DNA of 64,000 bases, from contig NZ_JACXXO010000021.1 in the NCBI RefSeq assembly GCF_017980685.1, positions 1 to 64,000 of the forward strand, written 5' to 3'. Numbering within the stretch: the stretch's first letter is position 1; each line of letters starts with the position of its first letter. The stretch comes from Pseudomonas iridis (GTDB lineage: Bacteria > Pseudomonadota > Gammaproteobacteria > Pseudomonadales > Pseudomonadaceae). The notes below the pieces were generated by a model. It was given only the letters and a program-made list of their open reading frames with translations. It was not told where the DNA came from and did no database searches. The position numbers and the translations under genes are program-made. Below are positions 17,574 through 26,414 of the stretch, piece after piece.

Positions 17574-18458
17574 ATGACTATGGATCTGGTGCAGCTGGAA
17601 ATCTTCAAAGCCGTGGCCGAACACGGCAGCATCAGCGCCGCCGCCGCGCAGATCCATCGCGTGCCGTCGAACCTGACCACGCGGATCAAACAGCTTGAGC
17701 AGGATCTGGGCGTCGATCTGTTTATTCGTGAAAAAAGCCGTTTGCGCCTGTCACCGGCCGGTTGGAGTTTTCTTGAATACGCACGGCGCATTCTCGATCT
17801 GGTGCAAGAGGCGCGGGCCACGGTTGCCGGTGAAGAACCCCAGGGAGCATTTCCTCTGGGTTCGCTGGAAAGTACCGCCGCGGTGCGCATCCCGGAACTG
17901 CTGGCGGCGTATAACCAGTTGCACCCCAAAGTCGATCTGGACCTGTCTACCGGCCCGTCCGGGACAATGATCGACGGCGTGCTATCCGGGCGTCTGGCCG
18001 CTGCATTTGTCGACGGCCCGGTGTTGCATCCGGCGCTGGAGGGCGTGCCGGCGTTTGAAGAGGAAATGGTCGTCATCGCACCGCTTAACCATCCGCCAGT
18101 CCAGCGCGCGGCGGATGTGAACGGCGAGAGCATCTATGCGTTTCGCTCCAACTGCTCCTACCGTCACCACTTCGAAAAATGGTTCAGCACCGACGCCGCC
18201 GTGCCCGGCAAGATCTTCGAAATGGAGTCCTATCACGGCATGCTCGCTTGCGTCAGCGCCGGCGCAGGCCTGGCGCTGATGCCACGCAAAATGCTGCAAA
18301 GCATGCCCGGCAGCGCGACGGTGAGTGTCTGGCCGCTGGCGGCAGATTTTCGCTACCTGACCACTTGGCTGGTGTGGCGGCGGGGCACGGTGTCGCGCAG
18401 CCTGAGCATGTTTGTGCGCTTGCTTGAAGAGCGCGGTGTGGTGCGTGCAGAAGAATAA
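17574..18458 (+). CDS. ptrR: LysR family regulator, PtrR-like
   Basis: A 294-residue LysR regulator with an N-terminal HTH (GSISAAAAQIHRVPSNLTTRI at about 18-38) and an effector domain from 92. The divergent arrangement with sad, 98 bp apart, is that of E. coli ptrR-sad, where PtrR controls putrescine use. RVPSNLTTRIKQLE is also characteristic of that subgroup. A second ATG two codons in (17580) is an equally possible start. Confidence 0.75.
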   Translation: MTMDLVQLEIFKAVAEHGSISAAAAQIHRVPSNLTTRIKQLEQDLGVDLFIREKSRLRLSPAGWSFLEYARRILDLVQEARATVAGEEPQGAFPLGSLESTAAVRIPELLAAYNQLHPKVDLDLSTGPSGTMIDGVLSGRLAAAFVDGPVLHPALEGVPAFEEEMVVIAPLNHPPVQRAADVNGESIYAFRSNCSYRHHFEKWFSTDAAVPGKIFEMESYHGMLACVSAGAGLALMPRKMLQSMPGSATVSVWPLAADFRYLTTWLVWRRGTVSRSLSMFVRLLEERGVVRAEE

Positions 18459-18553
18459 TTGTCACGGTGTGTGATTGTGGTTTTTGGCGCAGGGTGTCGG
18501 CGATGGCCACGAAAGTTTCCACGGATACGACCCGTGTCAAACGCCGGATCGGC

Positions 18554-19210
18554 TCACTGCGCTGCACCGTGTGGGTTGAGGCTGGCGATCAGTTCGTCGG
18601 TGCTGGCGATGACATGGGCGAAGGTCGGGCCGTTGAGTTCGTGAGCGGCGTGCATCATTTCCGCTTTGAGCGCGGCGGTGGCATCGCGCACCAAGGTGAC
18701 GTGATAGCCCAGTTCAGAAGCATAGCGGGCGGTGGCTTCGATGCAGGTGTTGGCCAGCAGACCGGCGATGATCACGTGGGTGATGCCTTTCTGTTTCAGG
18801 CGAAAATCCAGATCGGTGTTGGCGAAACCGCTGGAGCCCCAATGTTCCTGAACCACGATGTCGCCGTCCTGCGGCGCGAAGTCCGGATGCCATTCGCCGC
18901 CCCATTCGCCACGGGCAAAATGGTGCATGTGCATGATCTTGCATTGGGTCGGGGTGGGGTGATCCCAGTTTTCGTAATCGCCTTTTTCCCAGCGATGATG
19001 GGGGACGATGACTACCGGAATCTGCAGGCCGCGCACGGCGCGGTCGAGTTTGCGCAGGTTGTCCAGTAAACCGATCTGGTCGGCCATCGGTTTGATCAGT
19101 GGGAAGACCTTGCCGCCCTCCGAGAGAAAATCGTTGTACGGATCGACCAGCAAGTAAGCGGTTCTGTCCAGCGGGTAGCGAGGTGGCAACATGGCTGTTT
19201 GCTCCGGCAA
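18554..19210 (-). CDS. Isochorismatase-family cysteine hydrolase
   Basis: A 218-residue isochorismatase-fold protein. Asp23 (LVDPYNDF) and Cys156 (LLANTCIEATAR) occupy the catalytic positions. The usual active-site lysine position is taken by a QEHWGSSGF motif, so the catalytic set is Asp-(Glu/His)-Cys rather than Asp-Lys-Cys. This subgroup is a plausible amide or imide hydrolase, but the substrate is unknown. It is divergent from an HxlR regulator with a palindromic operator candidate between them. Confidence 0.75.
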   Translation of the reverse strand: MPEQTAMLPPRYPLDRTAYLLVDPYNDFLSEGGKVFPLIKPMADQIGLLDNLRKLDRAVRGLQIPVVIVPHHRWEKGDYENWDHPTPTQCKIMHMHHFARGEWGGEWHPDFAPQDGDIVVQEHWGSSGFANTDLDFRLKQKGITHVIIAGLLANTCIEATARYASELGYHVTLVRDATAALKAEMMHAAHELNGPTFAHVIASTDELIASLNPHGAAQ

Positions 19211-19249
19211 AGAGTTTGAACAGTGCGCAGGGCTCGTCCCGGCGCCATG

Positions 19250-19274
19250 TTGATATGATAATCATAGTAATCAA
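19250..19274. promoter_or_regulatory. AT-rich palindrome, candidate HxlR operator
   Basis: TTGAT and ATCAA bracket a perfect odd palindrome ATGATAATCAT, within the short divergent promoter between the isochorismatase-like gene and the HxlR gene. Position and symmetry suit autoregulation by the dimeric HxlR protein. Binding is inferred only. Confidence 0.5.
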
Positions 19275-19291
19275 GAAAGAGGCAAGCGCTG

Positions 19292-19792
19292 ATGGCAACA
19301 AATGATAGTCCGCCTGCTGACACGCTGTGCCCGGTGGCGCGGGCGGAGGCAATCGTAGGTGATCGCTGGACAGTACTGGTTTTGCGCGAGTTGTTTATGG
19401 GCAGCCATCGCTATGACGAGATCCTGGCGCAAACCGCTGGCACCCCGCAGATGGTCGCCGCCCGCCTGAAAAACCTCGAGGCGCACGGGCTGGTCGAGCG
19501 TCGTTTGTACAACGAGCGGCCGAAACGCTACGAGTACCACCTCACCGCGAAAGGCGAGGCGTTTTATCCGGTGGTGATTGCGTTGCGGGCATGGGGAGAA
19601 ACCTGGTGCAAGGCACCGGAAGAGGGAGTGGCCGTGAACATGACCCACAAAACCTGTCATCACGACGCAGGTTTGGGTCCGCTATGCGACCACTGCGGCG
19701 AACCTTTGCAGCGCGCAGACCTGATCAGCCAGCCGCGAGTAGCCTACGCCGCCGAACGGCAGGCGCGGCGTGAGGCGTTCAAGGCGAAATAG
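19292..19792 (+). CDS. HxlR family transcriptional regulator
   Basis: A 166-residue winged-helix HxlR protein: CPVARAEAIVGDRWTVLVLRELF near 13-35 is the family's entry motif (Cys13 is the sensor cysteine in many members), followed by the wing PKRYEYHLTAKG. An unusual C-terminal extension of about 50 residues carries a cysteine/histidine cluster (TCHHDAGLGPLCDHCGEPL) that could bind zinc. It probably regulates the divergent cysteine hydrolase. Confidence 0.85.
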   Translation: MATNDSPPADTLCPVARAEAIVGDRWTVLVLRELFMGSHRYDEILAQTAGTPQMVAARLKNLEAHGLVERRLYNERPKRYEYHLTAKGEAFYPVVIALRAWGETWCKAPEEGVAVNMTHKTCHHDAGLGPLCDHCGEPLQRADLISQPRVAYAAERQARREAFKAK

Positions 19793-19798
19793 CCTTGA

Positions 19799-20422
19799 TC
19801 ACGGCGTGCCGTTGCGGCCGTAAAGCAGATAACCGGGACGTTGGCTCAAGCGCTCGTAGTAGGCATTGACCGCGGGCAGGTGCGGATGAGCGAGCGGCGT
19901 CTCGAACCAGCGATTGACTGACAAGCCAATCGGGATATCGGCCAGGGAAAACTGCTCGCCGCTGACATAGGCGCCGGTTTTCTCCAGCTGCCGGTCGAGG
20001 ATTTCCATGTTGCGCGACCAGTCCCGGCATCCAGCGGCCAATGCCTCCGGGTCTTGATAGTCCGGTGATTTGCGCACCAGCGACATGAGCGGATACGACC
20101 ACGAGCGGTTCAGCTCCGAAGGCTGCCAGTCCAGCCACTGATCGATGCGCGCACGCTCGCGCGCATCCGCCGGATAAAGGTGCGAACCGTCAAAACGCGC
20201 CACCAGATAACGAATGATCGAATTTGATTCCCACAGGGTGAAATCACCGTCCTGAATCACCGGCACCATGGCGCAAGGATTGAGTGCGAGAAATTCAGGT
20301 GTGTCGGTGGATTTGAAGCCCGAGCCCCAATCTTCACGCTCGAACGGGATCTGCAGTTCGGCGCAGGTCCACAGCACTTTGCGCACATTGATTGATGAAG
20401 CCTTGCCTAGAATTCGCAGCAT
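19799..20422 (-). CDS. Glutathione S-transferase family protein
   Basis: A 207-residue GST. The thioredoxin-like N-terminal domain begins MLRILGKASSINVRKV (Ser9 as candidate catalytic residue) with the cis-Pro MVPVI and ESNSIIRYL glutathione-binding segments near 50-66. The all-helical C-terminal domain carries the N-capping SLADIPIG motif. The start at 20422 follows AAGGAGGG. The substrate is unknown. It is convergent with the HxlR gene. Confidence 0.88.
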   Translation of the reverse strand: MLRILGKASSINVRKVLWTCAELQIPFEREDWGSGFKSTDTPEFLALNPCAMVPVIQDGDFTLWESNSIIRYLVARFDGSHLYPADARERARIDQWLDWQPSELNRSWSYPLMSLVRKSPDYQDPEALAAGCRDWSRNMEILDRQLEKTGAYVSGEQFSLADIPIGLSVNRWFETPLAHPHLPAVNAYYERLSQRPGYLLYGRNGTP

Positions 20423-20525
20423 CGGGTTTCCCTCCTTGGTGGTCGTCGGTCGTGACAAATACCATAGTGCAATGCACAAGGCCCACATGACGTGATGCTG
20501 TTTCACCTGAGAATGACGCTTGAAT

Positions 20526-20555
20526 TGTGGCGAGGGAGTCTGCTCCCTCGCCACA
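20526..20555. repeat. REP-like palindrome
   Basis: TGTGGCGAGGGAG and its exact complement face each other across a 4-base loop, giving a perfect 13-bp hairpin. It is a common extragenic element in fluorescent pseudomonads and lies between the esterase and GST genes, both on the minus strand. Confidence 0.8.
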
Positions 20556-20583
20556 GGTTAGTGTCAGGTTTGATTGACCAGGG

Positions 20584-21402
20584 TTATCGGCTGAGAAACG
20601 CCAACAAATCCTCATTCAGCGCCTGCGCATGCGTCACCGCAAAACCATGTGGTGCACCGGCATAAACCTTGAGTTCAGACCCTTTGATCTGCGCGGCAGC
20701 CTGTTTGCCGGTGGTTTCGAACGGCACGATCTGATCGCCGTCGCCATGAATCACCAATGTCGGCACATCGATCTTCGCCATGTCCGGACGGAAGTCGGTT
20801 TCCGAGAAGGCAGTCACGCAGTCCACGGTGCCTTTGAGCGACGCCAGCAGCGCGACGTTCAGGGTTTGCGTCAGCACGCCATCGGAGACGGTCTGGCCCT
20901 GATTGGTGCCATAGAACGGCGCGGCAAAGTCAGCGATGAACTGCGCACGATCTTTCAGCAGACCGGCCTTGATGCCATCGAACACCGACGTATCTACGCC
21001 CTGCGGGAAGTCGGCTTTCTTGCCGAACAGCGGCGTCACTGCGCCCAGTAAAACCAACCCGGCAACGCGCTCGCTGCCGTGCCGGGCGATGTAGCGGCTG
21101 ACATCCCCGCCGCCCATGGAGAAACCCACCAGTGTCACTTCACGCAGGTCCAGATGATTGATCAGTTGCGCGATGTCATCGGCAAAGGTGTCGTAGTCGT
21201 AACCGGTCCACGGTTGATCGGAACGGCCGAAACCCCGACGGTCGAAAGCGATAGTGCGATAGCCACGACTGCTCAGGTATTCCATCTGGTATTCCCACAT
21301 GTCGGCGTCCAGTGGCCAGCCGTGGCTGAACAGCACGGGCTTACCGCTGCCCCAGTCCTTGTAATAGATTGCGGTGCCGTCTTGCGTGGTGAGCGTGCTC
21401 AT
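20584..21402 (-). CDS. Alpha/beta hydrolase, arylesterase/perhydrolase type
   Basis: A 272-residue alpha/beta hydrolase very close in sequence to the crystallised P. fluorescens aryl esterase that also has perhydrolase/bromoperoxidase activity. The triad is Ser95 (GFSMGG), Asp223 (GDGDQIVP) and His252 (APHGF). GHGWPL-type oxyanion residues lie near 27-31. The start at 21402 follows AAGGAG. The HxlR regulator transcribed divergently, about 185 bp away, is the likely controller. Confidence 0.88.
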   Translation of the reverse strand: MSTLTTQDGTAIYYKDWGSGKPVLFSHGWPLDADMWEYQMEYLSSRGYRTIAFDRRGFGRSDQPWTGYDYDTFADDIAQLINHLDLREVTLVGFSMGGGDVSRYIARHGSERVAGLVLLGAVTPLFGKKADFPQGVDTSVFDGIKAGLLKDRAQFIADFAAPFYGTNQGQTVSDGVLTQTLNVALLASLKGTVDCVTAFSETDFRPDMAKIDVPTLVIHGDGDQIVPFETTGKQAAAQIKGSELKVYAGAPHGFAVTHAQALNEDLLAFLSR

Positions 21403-21524
21403 GGAAACTCCTTGCGTCAGGGTTCTTCGAAGGGCGTGCATGGATTGCCGAAAAGGCAGCCTTCACTATCCCCGCAATCGCAACCGGTCACTTGTATGCA
21501 GGTGCTGGGTTGGATCTCGGCATC

Positions 21525-21545
21525 AGGGTTGTATGATGCAACCCT
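21525..21545. promoter_or_regulatory. Inverted repeat upstream of HxlR/esterase genes
   Basis: AGGGTTG and CAACCCT are separated by seven bases (TATGATG) in the divergent promoter between the esterase and the HxlR gene. The two-fold symmetry and location suggest an operator for the adjacent regulator. Confidence 0.5.
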
Positions 21546-21586
21546 GAGCCACAAGGCCGATCACTGGTTTGAGGGAGTACGTTGAC

Positions 21587-22036
21587 GTGAAGCGCAAAAG
21601 CCTGCAGGGCAATGCCTGCCCGGTTGCCCGGACACTGGACCTGATCGGTGACTGGTGGTCGTTGCTGATCATCCGCGATGCGCTGGAGGGCATACGCCGG
21701 TTCAGCGATTTTCAAAAGAACCTGGATATCGCCAAAAACATGCTCAGCGCCCGCCTCAAGGCGTTGGTGGAGCAGGGCATCCTGCAAACGGTGCCGGCAG
21801 CCGATGGCGGCGCCTATAAGGAATATGTGCTGACCGAACGCGGCAAGGCCTTGCAGACCGTGATTGTCGCGCTGTCGCAATGGGGCGGCGAGTTTATGTA
21901 CGAACCGGGTGAGGCGGGATCAGTGATGGTCGATGCGAAGAATCGCCAACCGATCCGCAAGATTGAACTGAAGGCAGAGGACGGTCGCGTGTTGGCGGCG
22001 AACGAGGTGGCGACTCGGTTCGGCGTCGAGCATTGA
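21587..22036 (+). CDS. HxlR family transcriptional regulator
   Basis: A 149-residue HxlR protein with the entry motif NACPVARTLDLIGDWWSLLIIRDAL near residues 8-32 (Cys10 as potential sensor) and a winged helix ending KEYVLTERGKAL. The GTG at 21587 is preferred over TTG at 21569 because GAGGGAG lies nine bases before it. It is divergent from the esterase gene and has its own terminator. Confidence 0.85.
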   Translation: MKRKSLQGNACPVARTLDLIGDWWSLLIIRDALEGIRRFSDFQKNLDIAKNMLSARLKALVEQGILQTVPAADGGAYKEYVLTERGKALQTVIVALSQWGGEFMYEPGEAGSVMVDAKNRQPIRKIELKAEDGRVLAANEVATRFGVEH

Positions 22037-22073
22037 AAAATCGTCTTTAACAGCGTCCTCGACGGACAAAGAA

Positions 22074-22107
22074 GGGGAGCGTTCATTCTGATGAATGCTC
22101 CCCCGTT
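22074..22107 (+). terminator. Intrinsic terminator after the HxlR gene
   Basis: GGGGAGCGTTCAT and ATGAATGCTCCCC pair (one G-T) around a 4-base loop and are followed by CGTTTTC. It may serve both convergent genes. Confidence 0.75.
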
Positions 22108-22133
22108 TTCAGTTACGGAGTGCGCAACGGTTT

Positions 22134-23177
22134 TCACCGAAACGCCGGCACCACATGCTTGATAAACAACGCCAACGACTTCTTCTTCTCCTCATGCGGC
22201 AAGCTGTTATCACACCAAAAACTAAACTCATCCACCCCCAGTTCCTGGTAGTACTTGATCCGCGGAATAATCTCCTCCGGCGTACCAATCATCGCTGTCT
22301 TGTGCAAACTCTCCAGCTCAAACTCCGGACGCCCTGCGAACTTCTCCTCCGGACTCGGCGCAAGGAAGCCGTTCACCGGCGTTTCCTTGTTGCCAAACCA
22401 CGCATCAAACGTGCGGTAGAACCGCGAGATCGCTTTCGCGCCGACTTTCCAGCCTTCCGGATCATCAACGGTGTGCACGTGGGTATGACGCAGGACCATC
22501 AATTGCGGGCGAGCTACGTCTGGATTGTTGTCCAGCGCAGTCTGGAATTTGTTCTTCAGATCGAGGACTTCTTCGTCGCCCTTCATCAATGGCGTGACCA
22601 TCACGTTGCAGCCGTTAGCCACGGCGAAGTTGTGTGAATCCGGGTCGCGGGCGGCGATCCACATCGGTGGATTGGGCTTCTGGATGGGTTTCGGCACGCT
22701 GGTGGACGTGGGGAATTTCCAGATGTCGCCGTCGTGGGCGTAGTCGCCTTGCCAGAGGGCGCGGACCACCGGAACCATTTCTCGCAGGGCCTGGCCGCCG
22801 CTTGATGCGGGCATGCCGCCGGCCATGCGATCGAATTCAACCTGATAGGCGCCGCGGGCGAGGCCGACTTCCATGCGGCCGTTGCTGATGACGTCGAGCA
22901 ACGCGCATTCACCGGCGACCCGCAGCGGGTGCCAGAACGGCGCGATGATGGTGCCGGCGCCGAGGTGGATGGTGGTGGTTTTGGCCGCGAGGTAGGCCAG
23001 CAGCGGCATCGGGCTTGGCGAGATGGTGTATTCCATGGCGTGGTGTTCGCCGATCCACACGGTGCTGAAACCACCGGCCTCGGCCATCAGGGTAAGTTCG
23101 GTGAGGTCTTCGAACAGTTGGCGGTGGCTGACGCTTTCGTCCCAGCGTTCCATGTGTACGAACAGGGAAAATTTCAT
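22134..23177 (-). CDS. Luciferase-like (LLM) FMN-dependent monooxygenase
   Basis: A 347-residue protein of the bacterial luciferase superfamily (TIM barrel, FMNH2-dependent). MKFSLFVHMERWDES opens the first strand, TVWIGEHHAMEYTISP near 40-56 is the canonical second-strand loop, and GNGRMEVGLARGAY-type residues near 105-118 line the flavin site. Such enzymes need reduced flavin from a separate reductase, and the gene directly upstream on the same strand is one. The start at 23177 follows GAGGAAG. Substrate unknown; the operator upstream of the pair ties it to the 45-56 kb operons. Confidence 0.85.
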   Translation of the reverse strand: MKFSLFVHMERWDESVSHRQLFEDLTELTLMAEAGGFSTVWIGEHHAMEYTISPSPMPLLAYLAAKTTTIHLGAGTIIAPFWHPLRVAGECALLDVISNGRMEVGLARGAYQVEFDRMAGGMPASSGGQALREMVPVVRALWQGDYAHDGDIWKFPTSTSVPKPIQKPNPPMWIAARDPDSHNFAVANGCNVMVTPLMKGDEEVLDLKNKFQTALDNNPDVARPQLMVLRHTHVHTVDDPEGWKVGAKAISRFYRTFDAWFGNKETPVNGFLAPSPEEKFAGRPEFELESLHKTAMIGTPEEIIPRIKYYQELGVDEFSFWCDNSLPHEEKKKSLALFIKHVVPAFR

Positions 23178-23220
23178 GACGCTTCCTCGGATTTTTTGTT
23201 GTTGTGGCCGCAAAACTGCA

Positions 23221-23303
23221 GGAGCGAGCCTGCTCACGATGGCGTAGTGTCAGTCGCTATCTGCTTGCCTGTAACACCGCTTTCGCGAGCAGGCTCGCTC
23301 CCA
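23221..23303. repeat. REP doublet between flavin reductase and monooxygenase genes
   Basis: GGAGCGAGCCTGCTC and GAGCAGGCTCGCTCC in opposite orientation, about 50 bp apart. The left unit carries one change (TGCTCAC for TGCTCGC). It sits between two genes that are probably co-transcribed. Confidence 0.85.
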
Positions 23304-23334
23304 CATTTGATCTGCATGAGTCTGGAGGTTTTGA

Positions 23335-23820
23335 TCAGGCCAGGACGGGCAGGGCGCCCATTTTGCCGTGGCAATACACCAGCGGACCGGCGCACTGTTC
23401 GGGCACGATCAGGTTCTTCACCGCGCCGACCATGATCGCGTGGTCGCCACCTTCGTATTCGCGCCACAACTCGCACTCGATCACCGCTGTCGCGTTGGCC
23501 AGAATCGGATTGCCCAGGTCGCTCAATGTCCACTCGATGCCCTGTGCCTTGTCCTTGCCTTTGCGGGCGAAGGCGTAGGCTTCGCTTTGCTGGCCACCGG
23601 ACAGAACATGGATCGCAAAGCGTTTGTTCTTGATCAGTACCGGGTAGGAGTCGGAGCTGTAGTTGGGGCAGAACAGCACCAGGGCCGGATCGATCGACAG
23701 CGAACTGAAGGCGCTGGCGGTCAGACCGACGATCTGGCCGTCGTCATCAAGAGTGGTGATGACGGTTACGCCGGACGGGAACGAGCCCATGACTTGTTTG
23801 TAGATGGCGGCATCGATCAT
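23335..23820 (-). CDS. Flavin reductase (HpaC/RutF type), copy A
   Basis: A 161-residue flavin reductase-like protein that supplies FMNH2 to a partner monooxygenase. The SFPSGVTVITTLDDDG start, GLTASAFSSLSIDPALVLFCP core (FMN-binding) and GDHAIMVGAVKNL strand are characteristic. It is clearly paralogous to the protein encoded at 52745-53230 (most positions identical). The start at 23820 follows GAGGAC. A perfect TGGTATACCA lies about 52 bp upstream. It probably forms a two-component system with the LLM gene downstream. Confidence 0.88.
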   Translation of the reverse strand: MIDAAIYKQVMGSFPSGVTVITTLDDDGQIVGLTASAFSSLSIDPALVLFCPNYSSDSYPVLIKNKRFAIHVLSGGQQSEAYAFARKGKDKAQGIEWTLSDLGNPILANATAVIECELWREYEGGDHAIMVGAVKNLIVPEQCAGPLVYCHGKMGALPVLA

Positions 23821-23871
23821 TGGGCAGTCCTCGGGTGTTGTGACGCGATTGTTATGTATTTGTTGGTCTGA

Positions 23872-23881
23872 TGGTATACCA
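23872..23881. promoter_or_regulatory. TGGTATACCA operator upstream of flavin reductase A
   Basis: A perfect palindrome, 52 bp upstream of the flavin reductase start and so within the promoter of the reductase/LLM pair. It is identical to the sites at 3699, 50379 and 56220. Confidence 0.7.
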
Positions 23882-24225
23882 GTATTTGTTCTTTGCAAGG
23901 GCTTTTAAGCGGAGCCGATAAGCGTGGCTTTTGCGTCGAAAAGGCGATGTTCAACGGGATTTGAATAGGCACGAAGTGGGTGAATCTAGTACGAACACTG
24001 CCCAGCCATTCACCGGCTACTTGCGTTTGCGCATAACGGTGGTCATTCAAATTGGCCATATCGATCCCCTTTTGGCCCATCGCCCACTGTGATCCATCTA
24101 CGCGGTCAGCAAGAATCAAAGCCACAACGAAACGCCAGACCTTTTTACCCTTGGCTATCTTTAGCCACTGCCGTGTACAGAACATAAAAACCATCGAACT
24201 CACGTCGCTTTTTGGGAAAACAACC

Positions 24226-25326
24226 ATGGTCACGATGAAACGTATTCTGGGTGCCACCGTGTGTGGACTGACGCTGCTGGCCAGCACGGTCCAGGCCGAG
24301 CAGCGCGAACTGCGGGTGTATAACTGGGCGGATTACATCCTGCCGGCGGTGCCCAAGGATTTCGCAGCGCAAAGCGGCATCAAAGTGACCTGGGACACCT
24401 TCGACACTAACGAATCTCTGGAGGCCAAACTGCTGACCGGTAACTCCGGTTACGATCTGGTGGTGCCGTCGAACCAGTTTCTCGAGACCCAGATCAAGGC
24501 CGGTGTGTTTCAGAAACTCGACAAGTCGAAGTTGCCCAACTGGAAACACCAGGACCCGGAGCTCTTGAAGCTGTTGGGCAAGAACGATCCCGGCAACCAG
24601 TACGGCGTGCCCTACATGGTCGGTACGGTGCTGATCGGCTTCAACCCGGCCAAGGTCAAGGCGGCGCTGGGCGAGAATGCGCCGGTGGACAGCTGGGATC
24701 TGGTGTTCAAGCCCGAGAACATGGAAAAGCTGAAATCCTGCGGTGTGGCGATGCTTGATTCGCCGACGGAAATTCTGCCGCTGGCCCTGCATTATCTGGG
24801 CCTCGACCCGAACAGCCAAAACCCCGCCGACTACGAAAAAGCCAAAGAGCTGATGCTCAAGGTTCGCCCCTACGTCACCTACTTCCACTCCGCCAAATAC
24901 ATGACCGACATCGCCAACGGCGACATCTGCGTAGCCATCGGTTATTCCGGCAGCTTCTATCAGTTCGGCAACCGCGCGAAAGAGTCGGGCAATGGTGTCG
25001 TGGTCGACTGGCGCTTGCCGAAGGAAGGCGCGCCGATCTGGTTCGATACGTTCGCGATTCCGAAGAGCGCGAAGAACGTCGCCGAGGCTCATGAGTTTCT
25101 CAACAACCTGCTTGACCCGAAGGTCATCGCGCCGATCAGTGATTTCCTCGGTTACCCGAATGCGAACAAGGATTCGATGGCGTTGATCAACAAGGAAATC
25201 ACTGGCAACCCGAACCTGACGCCGACCCCCGAGGCGCTGAAAACCCTCTACGTCGTCCAGCCACTGCCGCAAAAGGTTGAGCGTGTTCGCACCCGGGTCT
25301 GGACCAGCATCAAATCCGGTAATTGA
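24226..25326 (+). CDS. Polyamine ABC transporter substrate-binding protein (PotF/SpuD-like)
   Basis: A 366-residue periplasmic binding protein with a Sec signal peptide (MVTMKRILGATVCGLTLLAS, cleavage after VQA). The mature start REQ..LRVYNWADYI is the PotF/SpuD hallmark, where Trp/Tyr residues stack on the polyamine; SYDLVVPSNQFLETQ-type residues follow. It is an orphan, with no permease or ATPase genes adjacent, so it must share a membrane complex encoded elsewhere. A second Met three codons later (24235) is possible. Confidence 0.88.
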   Translation: MVTMKRILGATVCGLTLLASTVQAEQRELRVYNWADYILPAVPKDFAAQSGIKVTWDTFDTNESLEAKLLTGNSGYDLVVPSNQFLETQIKAGVFQKLDKSKLPNWKHQDPELLKLLGKNDPGNQYGVPYMVGTVLIGFNPAKVKAALGENAPVDSWDLVFKPENMEKLKSCGVAMLDSPTEILPLALHYLGLDPNSQNPADYEKAKELMLKVRPYVTYFHSAKYMTDIANGDICVAIGYSGSFYQFGNRAKESGNGVVVDWRLPKEGAPIWFDTFAIPKSAKNVAEAHEFLNNLLDPKVIAPISDFLGYPNANKDSMALINKEITGNPNLTPTPEALKTLYVVQPLPQKVERVRTRVWTSIKSGN

Positions 25327-25338
25327 CAGCACGCAATT

Positions 25339-25431
25339 CTGTGGGAGCGAGCCTGCTCGCGAATGCGGTGGATCAGCCAACATAATCGTTGAATGACACG
25401 ACGCCTTCGCGAGCAGGCTCGCTCCCACAGG
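25339..25431. repeat. REP doublet (GTGGGAGCGAGCCTGCTCGC)
   Basis: Two inverted copies of CTGTGGGAGCGAGCCTGCTC, each extending into GCGAA, separated by about 45 bp. They lie between the convergent polyamine-binding protein and TerC genes and could act as a bidirectional transcript end. Confidence 0.9.
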
Positions 25432-25433
25432 GA

Positions 25434-26414
25434 TTAGGGTGACTGGTTTTCCGGCGCTTTGCCCTTCGTCGTGATCAGGCTCAGCAGCACTGACCCGAAA
25501 ATCACCCCGCCCACCACCGCCAACGACCATTCCACCGGCATGTGGAACCACGGCATCAATGTCATCTTGCCGCCGATGAACACCAGCACGATCGCCAAAC
25601 CGTACTTGAGCAGGTGGAAGCGGTCGGCCATGTCCGCCAGCAGAAAGTACAGCGCCCGCAGGCCCATTATCGCGAAGATGTTCGAGGTGAAGACGATGAA
25701 CGGGTCAGTGGTGACGGCGAAGATCGCCGGGATGCTGTCGACCGCGAACATCAAGTCGCTGGCCTCGATCAGCACCAGCACCAGAAACATCGGCGTGGCC
25801 CAGCGCACACCGTTTTGCAGGACAAAAAACCGTTCGCCATGAAAGCCGCTGGTAATCCGCATATGCCCCCGCACCCAGCGCAATAAAGGGTTTTTCTCCA
25901 GATCCGGTTGCTGATCGGCAAAGATCAGCATCTTGATACCGGTGATGATCAGGAACACCCCGAACACGTACAGCAGCCACTCGAACTGCGATACCAGCCA
26001 CACCCCGGCAAAAATCATCACCGCACGCATCACGATCGCCCCGAGTACGCCGTACAGCAGCACGCGACGCTGCAACTCCGGCGGCACGGCGAAGTAGGTG
26101 AAGATCATCACGAAGATGAACATGTTGTCGATCGACAGCGACTGCTCGATCAGATAACCGGTGAGGAATTCCAGGGTTTTCTGTCGGGCGATTTCGCCGC
26201 CGAATTCACCGTTCAGATACCACCACAGCAGCCCGGCGAAGCTCAGCGCCAGCAAGCACCAGGCAATGACCCATGCCGAGGCTTCTCGCACTGAAACCCG
26301 ATGCGCCTTGCGCCCGCCGAACACAAAAAGGTCCAATGCCAACATCGCAAGTACGAAGACGATGAAGGCGCCCCACATCCACGGTTCGCCGATATTGATG
26401 TTCGTTTCTGGCAT
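25434..26414 (-). CDS. TerC family membrane protein (Alx-like)
   Basis: A 326-residue integral membrane protein with about nine hydrophobic segments. Two acidic motifs of the family are present in membrane helices: EQSLSIDNMFIF near 88-99 and EASDLMFAVDSIPA near 225-238; these acidic residues are thought to bind metal ions. Alx, the best-known relative, exports manganese. The start at 26414 follows GGGAGCGTGAC. I saw no yybP-ykoY manganese riboswitch upstream, so regulation is open. Confidence 0.87.
   Translation of the reverse strand: MPETNINIGEPWMWGAFIVFVLAMLALDLFVFGGRKAHRVSVREASAWVIAWCLLALSFAGLLWWYLNGEFGGEIARQKTLEFLTGYLIEQSLSIDNMFIFVMIFTYFAVPPELQRRVLLYGVLGAIVMRAVMIFAGVWLVSQFEWLLYVFGVFLIITGIKMLIFADQQPDLEKNPLLRWVRGHMRITSGFHGERFFVLQNGVRWATPMFLVLVLIEASDLMFAVDSIPAIFAVTTDPFIVFTSNIFAIMGLRALYFLLADMADRFHLLKYGLAIVLVFIGGKMTLMPWFHMPVEWSLAVVGGVIFGSVLLSLITTKGKAPENQSP

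Noticed and set aside
25339..25431. Repeated GTGGGAGCGAGCCTGCTCGC units as a CRISPR-like array
   Set aside because: The units occur as isolated inverted pairs at many separate intergenic sites, not as regularly spaced direct repeats, and no cas genes are present; they are REP doublets.
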